NCBI RefSeq assembly: GCF_000426865.1
Contig: NZ_AUGE01000018.1
Span: 25,958 to 89,957 of the forward strand
Source: Citrifermentans bremense R1
GTDB lineage: Bacteria > Desulfobacterota > Desulfuromonadia > Geobacterales > Geobacteraceae
Direction: 5' to 3'
Length of the DNA: 64,000 nt
The notes under the pieces were generated by a model that saw only the letters and a list, made by a program, of their open reading frames with translations, was not told the origin of the DNA and searched no databases. Of this stretch, positions 36,455 to 45,789 are shown in pieces. A program made the translations under genes and the position numbers. Numbering within the stretch: position 1 is the first letter of the stretch; each line of letters begins with the position of its first letter.

Positions 36455-37036
36455 TTGAGAACCGCCAGCCGCATCATCGCTCTATGCTCGTCCTGCCTCA
36501 TTTTTCTGGCCCTGCCGGTACACGCGCAGCCCCCTTCACCCCATCATGTCAGCGTCCTTGAAGGGCTCGTGATCGGAGTCGCCGAAGGTGACCGGCTCAC
36601 GGTCAATTCCTTCGGCACCGAGATCCCGGTCCGGCTCTACGGGATTGCCGCGCCCCAGACCGCCAAGGTGGACAAGTTCACCGGCTGGTACAAACCGGGG
36701 CAGCCTTACGCCGAGGATGCCTTCCGGGCCCTCTCGATCAAGGTGCTGCACCAGCAGGTCAAGGTGGTGATCCGCAGCACATTGGTTTCCAAGATGGACC
36801 CCACGCAGATCGCCGTAGCGGTGGTGTATCTCGACGGCCGCAATATCAACATGGAGATGCTGGGCGACGGTTGGGCCTGGGCGGACAGCAGGTTTTTGAG
36901 CAGGGTCGACCATCCCCGCTACATGACCGCCGAGCGCGTAGCGCGTAACAGGAAAAACGGGCTCTGGGCCCAGGAAAACCCGCAGCCCCCCTGGAACTTC
37001 AAGCCGCAGATAAAGATTCGGCCCAAGCAGAACTGA
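36455..37036 (+). CDS. Exported staphylococcal-nuclease-like protein lacking catalytic residues
   Basis: 193 residues from a TTG start at 36455, chosen because GGAGGGG precedes it and it gives a clean signal peptide (RTASRIIALCSSCLIFLALPVHA). The SNase beta-barrel follows (VIGVAEGDRLTV, VRLYGIAAPQ, YAEDAFRALS, NMEMLGDGWAW, ARNRKNGLWAQ). Active family members have (V/I)D(A/T)PE in the second motif, supplying a Ca-binding Asp and the catalytic Glu; here it reads IAAPQ. Hydrolysis is therefore unlikely and a binding role more plausible. An upstream start at 36374 would add 27 Arg-rich residues. Confidence 0.83.
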   Translation: MRTASRIIALCSSCLIFLALPVHAQPPSPHHVSVLEGLVIGVAEGDRLTVNSFGTEIPVRLYGIAAPQTAKVDKFTGWYKPGQPYAEDAFRALSIKVLHQQVKVVIRSTLVSKMDPTQIAVAVVYLDGRNINMEMLGDGWAWADSRFLSRVDHPRYMTAERVARNRKNGLWAQENPQPPWNFKPQIKIRPKQN

Positions 37037-37485
37037 CCACCCCCTCCAGCACGTCCTCCCTGCAATTTAATGCCGTGTTTACAGCTGAATAGAAAATGCC
37101 GTCCCCCTGGACTCCGGCCGCAGCACTGAGGTACCACCCGTGCCGTCGGCTGGTGCCGGCGGAAGAAAAAACGGGACCTTACAGTCACCATTCCGCCTGG
37201 CCCGGTTTTAACTGTTCCATTTCGATACGCTTATCTGTTACATTTGGTGACAGTTGTCTCGAAATAGCGCGGGCGTTACCGGGGCAGAAGCAGGTGGCAA
37301 GTGCGTTGTAGGCGGTTTCGCCCCTATGGTGTAAAAAACCGTCTCATCATTTTGTATTCAAGATGTTACCTTTGGTCTTCATTAAAAATATTGCCGCGCC
37401 GTCGCCGGCACCCCGAGGTTGGTACCGATCTTGCCAGATGTAAACACAATAGCGACGGATGCAACACCGCTTTAGGGAGTCGAAA
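37037..37485. other. 449-base intergenic region upstream of the alcohol dehydrogenase
   Basis: It contains a sigma-54-like element at 37295-37310 and AT-rich stretches around 37325-37395. No gene, tRNA or repeat copy is evident. A dyad TGTTAC(A)TTTGGTGACAG at 37234-37253 could be a regulator site. Confidence 0.45.
37295..37310 (+). promoter_or_regulatory. Candidate sigma-54 (-24/-12) promoter
   Basis: TGGCAAGTGCGTTGTA fits the spacing of TGGCAC-N5-TTGCA with two mismatches (the C of GGCAC and of TTGC). It is about 175 bases before an alcohol dehydrogenase gene whose operon-like neighbours are a kinase and an NtrC-type activator. Confidence 0.4.
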
Positions 37486-38634
37486 ATGGAAATAAGCAAG
37501 TTTGTAGCGCCTGAAATCATCTTCGGGCGGGGCTCTTTGAGCCAGATCGGTGAGAGCGTGGTCCGCCTGGGCGTTTCCAAGGTGTTCATGGTGAGCGACG
37601 ACCACGTCATCTCCGCCGGGTGGGTGGACCAGGCCGTGGAATACCTGCGCGCCGCAGGGCTTGAAACGGTGATCTTCTCCAGCCTCACCACCAACCCGAA
37701 GGACCGCGAGGTGACTGAGGGGACGGCGAAGTACCTCTCTTCCGGATGCGACGGCATCGTCTCCGTCGGAGGAGGGAGCCCCACCGACGTTGCCAAGGCG
37801 ATCGCCACCATCGCCTCCAACGGCGGGAAGCTGCAGGATTACGAGGGGGTCAACAAGATCAGCGTGCCGCTCCCCCCGATGGTCATCGTCCCCAGCACCG
37901 CCGGCGCTGGCTCGGAGGTGAGCCAGTTCACCATCATCGTCGACACCAAAAGAAAGTTGAAGATGTCGATCATCTCCAGGTCGCTCATCCCTGACATCGC
38001 CATCGTCGATCCGGAACTTCTGAAGACCAAGGACGCGAAACTGGCGGCTGCCACCGGGGTCGATGCGCTCACCCACGGCATCGAGTCCTACGTATCGCTG
38101 GCGGCAACCCCTTTGACCGACATACACGCACTGAAGGCGATCCAGCTCATCTCGAAGAACCTGAGAAGGGCGGTGGCCGTGCGCAGCGACATGGACGCCA
38201 ACACCAACATGGCCATGGCCAGCCTCACCGCGGGGCTCGCCTTTTCCAACGCCATCCTGGGGGCCGCCCACGCCATGACGCACCAGGTGGACGGTCTGCT
38301 CGACCAGCACCACGGCGAAACCAACGCTTCCATCCTGCCGCACGTGATGCGCTTCAACTTGCAGGCGTGCCCGGAGCGCTTCCGCGACATCGCCGTCGCC
38401 ATGGGCGAGGACGTGACCGGTCTCGAGCTTATGGCCGCGGCCGAGCGCTCCATCGATGCGGTTAAGGCCCTCATCGCCGAGATCGGGCTGGACCAGGGGC
38501 TCTCCGAACTGGGGCTCAGGGAGGAGTTCATCCCGCTTCTGAGCGAAAACGCCACCAAGGACGCCTGCCTCCTCACCAACCCGCGCAGCGCCACCAGAGA
38601 GCAGATCGAGGAGATCTACCGCAACGCCATGTAA
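37486..38634 (+). CDS. Iron-containing alcohol dehydrogenase
   Basis: A 382-residue group III dehydrogenase. It shows the NAD-binding GGGSPTDVAKA segment (about residues 97-107), PSTAGAGSEVSQF (about 138) and the metal-binding histidine region ANTNMAMASLTAGLAFSNAILGAAHAMTHQ, with a further HHGETNA (metal His). Substrate is an alcohol or semialdehyde, not further resolvable. ATG 37486 follows AGGGAG. The kinase gene begins 29 bases after its stop. Confidence 0.92.
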   Translation: MEISKFVAPEIIFGRGSLSQIGESVVRLGVSKVFMVSDDHVISAGWVDQAVEYLRAAGLETVIFSSLTTNPKDREVTEGTAKYLSSGCDGIVSVGGGSPTDVAKAIATIASNGGKLQDYEGVNKISVPLPPMVIVPSTAGAGSEVSQFTIIVDTKRKLKMSIISRSLIPDIAIVDPELLKTKDAKLAAATGVDALTHGIESYVSLAATPLTDIHALKAIQLISKNLRRAVAVRSDMDANTNMAMASLTAGLAFSNAILGAAHAMTHQVDGLLDQHHGETNASILPHVMRFNLQACPERFRDIAVAMGEDVTGLELMAAAERSIDAVKALIAEIGLDQGLSELGLREEFIPLLSENATKDACLLTNPRSATREQIEEIYRNAM

Positions 38635-38663
38635 GTGCGGCCGAGGCCGCGAAGGAAACGAAC

Positions 38664-40322
38664 GTGAAGAACAGGGGCAAACTGCTGGAGCAGTTGACGG
38701 GGGTCGATTCCTCCAAGCTCAACTACTACGTCGAGCTCAAAAAGAGAAACCAGGACGTATTGAAGCAAAACAGCCGCCTGGAGATCCTGCAGCAGCTCAC
38801 GCGCGACATGAACATCGACATGTCCATCGGCGACATCATCGAAAGGGTGTTCAAAAAGCTCCCCGAGGCGCTCCCCTGCGACTTCCTTGGGCTGGCGAAG
38901 TTGAGCGACGGCAAGTTGAAGCTGATCGCGGTCGCTCCCAGGGAATTTTCCACGCTCGGTTTCATCCCCAAGCAGTCCGTCCTCTGGGACGCATTCCGGG
39001 ACAAGGGGGCGACCAGCTACGACCCGGCCGACGACCCCCTTTGCTTCGCCCAGATCGCAGCCGAACATCCCCTGGGGCTGCGCTCCCTGGCCGCGGCGCC
39101 GCTTTTCGAGCGCTCCTCGGTCAACGGGCTGTTGCTTTTGGGAAGCGCGCTCGAATCCGCCTACGAGGGGGCGGAGCTGAACTTCGTGCAGCACTTGGCC
39201 GACCAACTCGCCATCAGCATGCAGAACGCGCGGCTCTACAAGCAGGTTTCCCGCGCCAAGAAGGAATGGGAGGCGACCTTCAAGGCCGTGACCGACCCCA
39301 TCTTTCTGATCGATACCGATTACAACGTGCTTTTGCACAACGACCGTCTTCCTCCCGGCATGGCCGAGATGTGGAACAGTTCCATCAGCCAGAAGTGCTT
39401 CGCGAAGATGCGAGGCGAGAGCGAGCCCTGCCGCAACTGCCCCATCCAGGAAATCAAAGAGACCGGCAACCCCGTATTCCAGCAGTGGAACACCCCGCAG
39501 GGCGAGTGCCTGGATATGTCCTACTACCCGGTCTTCAACGAGGAGAAACAGCTCTCCGCGGTCACCATCATCATGAAGGACGTCACCAAGAGGCTGAAGA
39601 TGGAGGCCCAACTGGTGCAGTCTGCCAAGATGGTGGCGCTTGGCGTCATGGCGGCGGGGGTGGCGCACGAGCTGAACAGCCCAATGACCGTGATCATCGG
39701 GACCGCGCAGATGCTCGCCAGGGAGATGCAGCAGGAAGGGGATTCCGAAGGCGCCGAGGCCTTGTCCGACATCATCAACTGCGGCCTGCGCTGCAAGAGG
39801 ATCATCCAGAACCTCCTTACCTTCTCGCGCCAGGACCAGGTCCCGGTCATGGCGATCGACCTGAACGCCGAGGTGGAGCGGGTGCTCGACATGATCCAGT
39901 ACCAGATCAACCGCAGCCAGATCGCCATCTTCGAGCATTTCGACCGCGACATACCGATGATGAACGCGAACGGGCCGCAGATCCAGCAGGTGCTGACGAA
40001 CTTCCTCATCAATGCGCGAGACGCCCTGATGGAGGTGGAAGGGAAGGAGAAGGTCATCGAGGTCTCCACCGTGCTTCGGGTCGAGGGGGAGCGGCGCTTT
40101 GCCGTTTTAAGCGTCGCCGACAACGGCGTCGGCATCGCGAAGGAAAATCTCTCCAAGATCTTCACCCCTTTCTACACCAGCAAAGAGGCCTCCAAGGGGA
40201 CCGGGCTCGGCCTGTCGGTGAGCCTCGGCATAGCGGAGTCCCACAACGGCCGCATCGAGGTCGACACCGAACTTGGGCAGGGGAGCTGTTTCAGGTTGAT
40301 TCTTCCCGTCGACCAGCAGTAA
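38664..40322 (+). CDS. Sensor histidine kinase: GAF-PAS-HisKA-HATPase
   Basis: A soluble 552-residue kinase from a GTG start. A GAF domain (about residues 45-190) precedes a PAS domain (about 205-305) with a cysteine cluster KCFAKMRGESEPCRNCP, a pattern often seen in PAS domains of sigma-54-linked kinases. HisKA has the H-box GVAHELNSPM (about 333) and HATPase has NFLINARDAL and GTGLGLSVSLGI. The next gene encodes an NtrC-type regulator 24 bases on, its evident partner. Input may be redox or a small ligand. Confidence 0.9.
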   Translation: MKNRGKLLEQLTGVDSSKLNYYVELKKRNQDVLKQNSRLEILQQLTRDMNIDMSIGDIIERVFKKLPEALPCDFLGLAKLSDGKLKLIAVAPREFSTLGFIPKQSVLWDAFRDKGATSYDPADDPLCFAQIAAEHPLGLRSLAAAPLFERSSVNGLLLLGSALESAYEGAELNFVQHLADQLAISMQNARLYKQVSRAKKEWEATFKAVTDPIFLIDTDYNVLLHNDRLPPGMAEMWNSSISQKCFAKMRGESEPCRNCPIQEIKETGNPVFQQWNTPQGECLDMSYYPVFNEEKQLSAVTIIMKDVTKRLKMEAQLVQSAKMVALGVMAAGVAHELNSPMTVIIGTAQMLAREMQQEGDSEGAEALSDIINCGLRCKRIIQNLLTFSRQDQVPVMAIDLNAEVERVLDMIQYQINRSQIAIFEHFDRDIPMMNANGPQIQQVLTNFLINARDALMEVEGKEKVIEVSTVLRVEGERRFAVLSVADNGVGIAKENLSKIFTPFYTSKEASKGTGLGLSVSLGIAESHNGRIEVDTELGQGSCFRLILPVDQQ

Positions 40323-40346
40323 GCAGACACATATATTGGAGCGACC

Positions 40347-41876
40347 ATGACGGATTCACCGACAAGTGTACTTATCATCGACGACGAGAGGGATGTCTGC
40401 ACCTTTTTCAGCCGGCTTTTGTCGCGCAAGGGGTACCAGGTTGTCACCGCCGCCAGCGAGCCCGAGGCGCTCTCCGCGTTGGAGGCCGCGCAGTTCAGCG
40501 TGGCGCTAGTGGACCTGAAGCTCCCCGACACCGACGGCATCACCCTGCTGGAGATCATCAAGTCGCGGCAGCCCGCCTGCGAGGTCATCATCATGACCGG
40601 GTACTCCACCGTCAAGACGGCGGTCGCCGCCATGCAGCTCGGCGCCTACGAATACCTGGAAAAGCCCTTCGATGACATCGACCAGATCGAGCAGCTGGTC
40701 GGCAGGGCCGCAGGTTCCGGCGCGAGCCTCCTGCGAGGGGACAACTCCCACGACGAGTGGGCCGAAGTGGCCCAGGGGGTAGGTTTCAGGGTCGGGAGTT
40801 CCCCCTCCATGAAGAGGATGGTCTCGCTCGCCTACAAGGTCGCCGGCAAGGACATCAGCGTCCTGATCCAGGGGAAGACCGGCACCGGAAAAGAGGTGCT
40901 GGCCCGCTTCATCCACGCCGCCTCCTGCCGCGCCGGGCAGCCCTTCATCCCGGTCAACTGCGGCGCGCTCCCCGAGAACCTCCTGGAGAGCGAGCTCTTC
41001 GGGCACGAAAAGGGCGCCTTCACCGGCGCCAACCAGACCCGCCGCGGCATCTTCGAGCTCGCCAACAACGGGACGCTCCTCTTGGACGAGATCGGGGACG
41101 CGACGCCGCAGATCCAGGTCAAGCTTTTGCGCGTCCTGGAAACCGGCGAGTTCATGAGGGTAGGGGGGGAGCGCCCCATCAAGACCGACGTCAGGGTGAT
41201 AGCCGCGACCAACGTGGACCTGGAGCAGGCGATCGCCGAGAAGAGCTTCCGCGAGGACCTCTTTTACCGCCTGAACGTGGTGCGGCTGGAGATCCCTTCT
41301 CTTAGTGCCCGCTCCGAGGACATCCCGCTTTTGGCCGAGCATTTCGTGCACCAGATAAACCGCGAACTGAAGCTTGCCGCGGGAACCGTGCGCATGCTGC
41401 AGGGGTACGCCTGGCCCGGGAACATCCGGGAGCTGGCCAACGTGATGAGGCGGGCCGTGGTGATCTGCAACGGGGACACCATTCTTCCCGAGCACCTGGG
41501 AGGGACCTTTCTCGCGGGACCAACGGCGCCGGAGCGGGGGAGTGCGGCGAAAGCAATCCAGCAACCGGACCGCAGCAGGCTGCAGGCGACCCTCCTGGAT
41601 CATTGCGACAGCGCTGAAGAGCTGGAGCGGCTGGATGCCGAGGAGCTGAACCGGCTTCTGGATTCGTTGCGCCAGGCGCAGTCCAACCTCCTCGGCGTTA
41701 TGCGCAAAAAGAAGATCGTTCCGGCCCTGCACGCGCTGAAGGATTCCGAAGCCGAAACCATCAAGGAAGCGCTGGCGCAGTACGACGGCAACATCACCGA
41801 GGCCGCGAGGGCGCTGGGGATAGCCCGCAACACCCTCTACAGAAAGATCAAGGAGCTGGGGCTGCCGGGAAGGTAG
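40347..41876 (+). CDS. NtrC-family sigma-54-dependent response regulator
   Basis: 509 residues: receiver with acceptor Asp in VALVDLKLPDTDG (about residue 55), AAA+ domain with Walker A GKTGTGKE (about 177), the sigma-54 contact loop GAFTGA (about 221) and Walker B LLLDEIGD, then a C-terminal Fis helix-turn-helix (ITEAARALGIARNTLYRKIKEL). An unusually long linker (about 390-460), helical and charged, separates AAA+ from the HTH. It should activate a sigma-54 promoter; a candidate lies before the adjacent dehydrogenase gene. Confidence 0.94.
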   Translation: MTDSPTSVLIIDDERDVCTFFSRLLSRKGYQVVTAASEPEALSALEAAQFSVALVDLKLPDTDGITLLEIIKSRQPACEVIIMTGYSTVKTAVAAMQLGAYEYLEKPFDDIDQIEQLVGRAAGSGASLLRGDNSHDEWAEVAQGVGFRVGSSPSMKRMVSLAYKVAGKDISVLIQGKTGTGKEVLARFIHAASCRAGQPFIPVNCGALPENLLESELFGHEKGAFTGANQTRRGIFELANNGTLLLDEIGDATPQIQVKLLRVLETGEFMRVGGERPIKTDVRVIAATNVDLEQAIAEKSFREDLFYRLNVVRLEIPSLSARSEDIPLLAEHFVHQINRELKLAAGTVRMLQGYAWPGNIRELANVMRRAVVICNGDTILPEHLGGTFLAGPTAPERGSAAKAIQQPDRSRLQATLLDHCDSAEELERLDAEELNRLLDSLRQAQSNLLGVMRKKKIVPALHALKDSEAETIKEALAQYDGNITEAARALGIARNTLYRKIKELGLPGR

Positions 41877-41993
41877 CCGCTCCAGGGGGGCTCTTCCGGG
41901 ATTGCGGTGATAATAGCCCCCCTCCCGCAAGGGGAGGGGGGCTAAGAGCGGCTTTCCCCGGTATTCTTCGATGAACCTCCTTGGGTTGGCGGA

Positions 41994-42027
41994 AAAAAGC
42001 CGGCGTTGCAAAAAGCCGGCTTTTTCT
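41994..42027 (+). terminator. Intrinsic terminator after the NtrC gene
   Basis: AAAAAGCCGGC and GCCGGCTTTTT form an 11-bp stem with a 10-base loop and end in a T-run. A C/G-run hairpin of the repeat family at 41919-41944 precedes it. Confidence 0.88.
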
Positions 42028-42091
42028 GTATAGATGAACCCGCTCCGGCCTTATCCAACGGCGCCGGGTTCTGGTTCTGGAGGGCGCAGTA

Positions 42092-43384
42092 TTGAAGGCA
42101 ATCCTGTTGAAACGACTCGACGCTGCGGTCGGCCCCACGCTTATCCGGCTCCTTCCCAAAAGTTCATTGAAAAATTCGGGGGGGACCAGATTATGTTCAC
42201 CCGCGAAGGTTTGCTGCGCCTGTCTCCCCTTGCCCTTTGGGAGAGGGGCGGGGGTGAGGGCGGTGCCCCAGCCAAAGTCTTGTCTTCGTGGCGTCTCCCT
42301 CACCCTGTCCCTCCCCCAGAGGGGGAGGGGACCCGAAGTTCCCCGGAACTTTACGAACAACCCTCCCAAAAGGGGGTTGCCGGATTCCTCCATTTCCCCC
42401 CGAAGTTTCCTGGTCATCCGTCCCGGCGGCATCGGCGACGCGGTCCTCCTGATCCCGGCGCTGACGGCGCTGCAAAAAGCTTTCCCCGGCTGCCGCATCG
42501 ACGTTCTCGCCGAAAGCCGCAACGCCGCAGCCTTTCTCATGTGCCCCGGGCTGAACCGGGTGTACCGCTACGATTCCCTCTCCGACCTAGCGGCTTTGCT
42601 CCGCACCTCTTTCGACGTGGTGGTCGACACCGAGCAGTGGTACCGCCTCTCCGCCGTGATCGCGAGGCTGGTCGGCGCCCTGCGCTCCATCGGGTTTTCC
42701 ACCAACGACCGGGGGAGGCTCTTCACCGACCCCGTGCCTTACCCATTGCAGGACTACGAACTCATCTCCTTCTTCAAGCTCCTGGCCCCGCTGGAGGTGC
42801 AGCCCCCCAAGGAATCTGCGGCTCCCTTCCTCCAACTCCCCGCCGGGGCGAAGGAAGGGGCGCGGCGGCTCTTGGCCCCGCTGGCGGGGAAGGAGTTCGT
42901 CGCCATTTTCCCCGGAGCTAGCGTACCCGAGAAGCAATGGGGGAGGGAGAACTTCCGGCAGGTGGCGGAGAGCTTAACCGCGGCGGGGATAGCGGTGGTG
43001 GTGGTCGGCGCCGACGACGCTCGCGCCTCGGGCGACTTCATTGCCCGCGGTGGTCTTGCCCTGAACCTGGCGGGGAAGGGGGGGCTCATGGAAAGCGCCG
43101 CTGTCCTCGCCGAGGCGCGGGTCCTTTTAAGCGGCGACTCAGGGCTTTTGCACATCGCCGCTGGGCTTGGCACCGCGACCGTTTCGCTTTTCGGCCCCAG
43201 CGACACGGCCAAGTGGGCCCCCAAGGGCGAGCGGCACACGGCATTTTCTTCGTCCCTTTCCTGTGCTCCCTGTTCCAGGTACGGAACCGTCCGCTGCGGC
43301 ACCGGCGCGCGCTGCCTCGACGCCGCGCCGTCCGAAGTGACCGAGGCGCTGCTGAAGCTGTGGGAAGACCAGGTCTCCCCCTGA
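42092..43384 (+). CDS. Glycosyltransferase family 9 (heptosyltransferase-like) with an in-frame repeat insertion
   Basis: 430 residues from TTG 42092 (GGAGGG 7 bases upstream). The opening MKAILLKRLDAAVGPTLIRLLP and the catalytic-domain start SFLVIRPGGIGDAVLL (about residue 107) are typical of LPS heptosyltransferase-like enzymes, as is SGDSGLLHIAAGLGTATVSLFGP near the C-terminus. Between them lie about 80 residues of Pro/Arg/Gly-rich sequence encoded by an intergenic-type repeat (42223-42330) without breaking the frame. The product may tolerate it as a loop, or translation may restart later. It probably adds a heptose to lipopolysaccharide. Confidence 0.85.
   Translation: MKAILLKRLDAAVGPTLIRLLPKSSLKNSGGTRLCSPAKVCCACLPLPFGRGAGVRAVPQPKSCLRGVSLTLSLPQRGRGPEVPRNFTNNPPKRGLPDSSISPRSFLVIRPGGIGDAVLLIPALTALQKAFPGCRIDVLAESRNAAAFLMCPGLNRVYRYDSLSDLAALLRTSFDVVVDTEQWYRLSAVIARLVGALRSIGFSTNDRGRLFTDPVPYPLQDYELISFFKLLAPLEVQPPKESAAPFLQLPAGAKEGARRLLAPLAGKEFVAIFPGASVPEKQWGRENFRQVAESLTAAGIAVVVVGADDARASGDFIARGGLALNLAGKGGLMESAAVLAEARVLLSGDSGLLHIAAGLGTATVSLFGPSDTAKWAPKGERHTAFSSSLSCAPCSRYGTVRCGTGARCLDAAPSEVTEALLKLWEDQVSP
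42223..42330 (+). repeat. REP-like composite repeat inside the glycosyltransferase gene
   Basis: Two C-run/G-run hairpins, CTTTGGGAGAGGGGCGGGGG-type and CCCTCCCCCAGAGGGGGAGG-type, are joined through CGTGGCGTCTCCCTCA. The arrangement matches, in reverse complement, the element between trpD and trpC at 11587-11673. A third partial copy lies at 1716-1757. Confidence 0.75.
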
Positions 43385-43396
43385 CTTTCCTTCCCT

Positions 43397-43512
43397 GGTT
43401 CCCAAGCTCCAGCTTGGGAACCCAAGGCAAAAGCAAGCTCCAGCTTGCCGCCAGGAGAGAAGCTGGAGCTTCACACCGGGCATGGCGCTCCCAAGGTGGA
43501 CCTTCGGAACGA
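43397..43512. repeat. Cluster of four palindromes with an AGCT(CC)AGCT core
   Basis: 43397-43422 has perfect 12-bp arms (GGTTCCCAAGCT and its complement). 43433-43448 has 7-bp arms (GCAAGCT) and 43459-43472 has 6-bp arms (GAAGCT). About 43489-43509 is a decayed copy of the palindrome at 4832-4859. The cluster follows the glycosyltransferase stop and precedes the tRNA-Val promoter. Confidence 0.7.
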
Positions 43513-43640
43513 GGCCAAGACTTTGTCTGTTCGAAAACTGTAAGTGGCGCTAAAACGGACGCTTGCACCGCGGGACCTTTCCGGTGTCGCTGGAATAGTT
43601 ACTCCAATGAGAAAAATTCGTTTATATCAGACAAAAAACC

Positions 43641-43669
43641 TTGACTTTGTTTTGGTGAATTGGTACAAA
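43641..43669 (+). promoter_or_regulatory. Promoter of tRNA-Val (and possibly thrS operon)
   Basis: TTGACT at 43641-43646 and TACAAA at 43664-43669 with a 17-base spacer. The tRNA begins 24 bases beyond the -10, a normal distance for a stable RNA. Confidence 0.7.
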
Positions 43670-43692
43670 GTCCGAGTTCCACAGCAGCAAAC

Positions 43693-43767
43693 AGGCGCGT
43701 AGCTCAGGGGTAGAGCACTAGCTCGACACGCTAGGGGTCGGCGGTTCGAAACCGCCCGCGCCTACCA
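43693..43767 (+). tRNA. tRNA-Val (anticodon GAC)
   Basis: A 75-base cloverleaf: acceptor AGGCGCG pairs with CGCGCCT, D-arm GCTC/GAGC, anticodon stem CTAGC/GCTAG with loop TCGACAC (anticodon GAC), and T-arm GGCGG-TTCGAAA-CCGCC. ACCA is encoded at the 3' end. Confidence 0.95.
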
Positions 43768-43799
43768 ATCAAAAGAGACCTTCAGTACGAGGTTCGACG

Positions 43800-43826
43800 G
43801 AGGCATCGAGTTTCGATGCCTCTTTC
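43800..43826 (+). terminator. Hairpin between tRNA-Val and thrS
   Basis: GAGGCATCGA and TCGATGCCTC form a 10-bp stem with a short loop, then TTTCTGTTT. It probably terminates the tRNA transcript or attenuates reading into thrS. Confidence 0.75.
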
Positions 43827-43861
43827 TGTTTGTCTTAACGATTTTTCAAAAGGGGCTTTGC

Positions 43862-45772
43862 ATGAACGAGATAAACGTCACGCTACCGGATGGTTCCCAA
43901 AGACCCTTGCCTGCAGGTGCCTCCATTTTCGATCTTGCCGCATCCATCGGAGCGGGGCTTGCCAAGGCGGCCATCGCCGGAAAGATCGACGGCAACCTGG
44001 TCGACCTCAATACGCCTCTTGCCGACGGCGCGCGTGTCGAGATCATCACCGAGAAAAGCCCCGAGGCGCTGGAGATCATCAGGCACTCCACCTCGCACCT
44101 TATGGCGCAGGCCGTAAAGGCGCTCTTCCCGCAGGCTAAGGTGACCATCGGTCCCGCCATCGAGACCGGTTTTTACTACGACTTCGACGTCGACCACCCC
44201 TTCACTCCGGAAGACCTCGAGAAGATAGAAGAAAAGATGCGCGAGCTCGCCAAGGCCGATCTCAAGATCGAGCGCAAGGAGCTCACCAGCGCCGATGCCA
44301 TCACCCTCTTCAAGGGGATGGGTGAGAACTACAAGGTCGAACTGATCGAGGACCTGGGGGCCGACAAGGTTTCGCTTTACAGCCAGGGCGATTTCGTCGA
44401 CCTCTGCCGCGGGCCGCATCTTCCCAAGACCTCTTTCATCAAGGCCTTCAAGCTCACCTCCATAGCCGGCGCCTACTGGCGCGGCGACGAGAAGCGCCCC
44501 ATGCTGCAGCGCGTCTACGGCACCGCCTTCGGCGACAAGAAAGAGCTGGAAGCCTACCTCGCCAGGATTGAAGAGGCGAAAAAGCGCGACCACCGCAAGC
44601 TCGGCCGCGAACTGGACCTCTTCTCCTTCAACGACGAGGTCGGCGCAGGGCTCGTGATATGGCACCCCAAAGGGGCCATGCTGCGCACCATCCTCGAGGA
44701 CTTCGAGAGGAAGGAACACTTAAAGCGCGGCTACGACATCGTCCTGGGGCCGCAGATCCTCAAGACCGAACTCTGGCAGCGCTCCGGGCACTACGAGAAC
44801 TACCGCGAGAACATGTATTTCACCACGGTGGACGAGCAGAGCTACGGCGTGAAGCCGATGAACTGCCTGGCCCACATGATGATCTACCGCTCGCAGCTTC
44901 GCTCTTACCGCGACCTGCCGCTGCGTTATTTCGAGCTCGGCACGGTGCACCGCCATGAGCGCGCGGGCGTTTTGCACGGCCTTCTGCGCGTGCGCGGTTT
45001 CACCCAGGACGACGCCCATATCCTCTGCACCCCGGAGCAGCTCGATGCCGAGATCAAAGGGGTCATCCAGTTCGTCACCGAGGTGATGGGTATCTTCGGC
45101 TTCGAGTTCGAGATGGAGCTTTCCACCCGTCCCGAGAAGTCGATCGGTTCCGACGACGCCTGGGAGCTCGCCACCAACGCTTTGTTGAACGCGCTCAAGG
45201 ATTCCGGTCGCCCCTACGAAATCAACGAGGGTGACGGCGCATTCTACGGTCCCAAGATCGACATCAAGCTGCGTGACGCGCTTGACAGAAGATGGCAATG
45301 TGCTACAATCCAGTGCGATTTTACCCTCCCGGAGCGTTTCGATCTCACCTATGTCGACGCAGACGGTGAAAAAAAGCGCCCCGTCATGGTGCACAGGGTT
45401 ATTCTGGGTGCCATCGAACGCTTCATCGGTGTCCTCATCGAACATTTCGCTGGAAACTTCCCGACTTGGCTGGCACCGGTTCAGGCGACCATCGTTACGG
45501 TCACCGACAACCAGATTCCGTACGCGCAGGCAGCGTTCGACAAGCTGCGCGCGGCCGGGATAAGGGTGCAGAAGGATTTCAGAAACGAGAAGCTCGGCTT
45601 CAAGATCCGCGAAGCCCAGCTCCAGAAGATACCGTACATGCTGGTTGTGGGGGACAAGGAAGTCGAGAGCGGCATGCTGGCGCCGCGTTTCCGCGACGGC
45701 AAGAACCTCGAGTCCATGACCCCGGAGCAGTTCGTTTCCTTTATCGAAAACGAAGTCAAAAGTTATAAATAA
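43862..45772 (+). CDS. thrS: Threonyl-tRNA synthetase
   Basis: 636 residues, the standard bacterial length. It has an N-terminal TGS domain (residues 1-62), an editing domain with [11 protein letters not shown] (about 73-83) and a class II catalytic core with [27 protein letters not shown] as motif 2 (about 360-386). A C-terminal anticodon domain follows. A GGGGC-type weak ribosome site precedes ATG 43862. It starts the conserved thrS-infC-rpmI-rplT-pheST order, with infC 17 bases after its stop. Confidence 0.97.
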   Translation: MNEINVTLPDGSQRPLPAGASIFDLAASIGAGLAKAAIAGKIDGNLVDLNTPLADGARVEIITEKSPEALEIIRHSTSHLMAQAVKALFPQAKVTIGPAIETGFYYDFDVDHPFTPEDLEKIEEKMRELAKADLKIERKELTSADAITLFKGMGENYKVELIEDLGADKVSLYSQGDFVDLCRGPHLPKTSFIKAFKLTSIAGAYWRGDEKRPMLQRVYGTAFGDKKELEAYLARIEEAKKRDHRKLGRELDLFSFNDEVGAGLVIWHPKGAMLRTILEDFERKEHLKRGYDIVLGPQILKTELWQRSGHYENYRENMYFTTVDEQSYGVKPMNCLAHMMIYRSQLRSYRDLPLRYFELGTVHRHERAGVLHGLLRVRGFTQDDAHILCTPEQLDAEIKGVIQFVTEVMGIFGFEFEMELSTRPEKSIGSDDAWELATNALLNALKDSGRPYEINEGDGAFYGPKIDIKLRDALDRRWQCATIQCDFTLPERFDLTYVDADGEKKRPVMVHRVILGAIERFIGVLIEHFAGNFPTWLAPVQATIVTVTDNQIPYAQAAFDKLRAAGIRVQKDFRNEKLGFKIREAQLQKIPYMLVVGDKEVESGMLAPRFRDGKNLESMTPEQFVSFIENEVKSYK

Positions 45773-45789
45773 CAATAGGAGGTGGCGTC

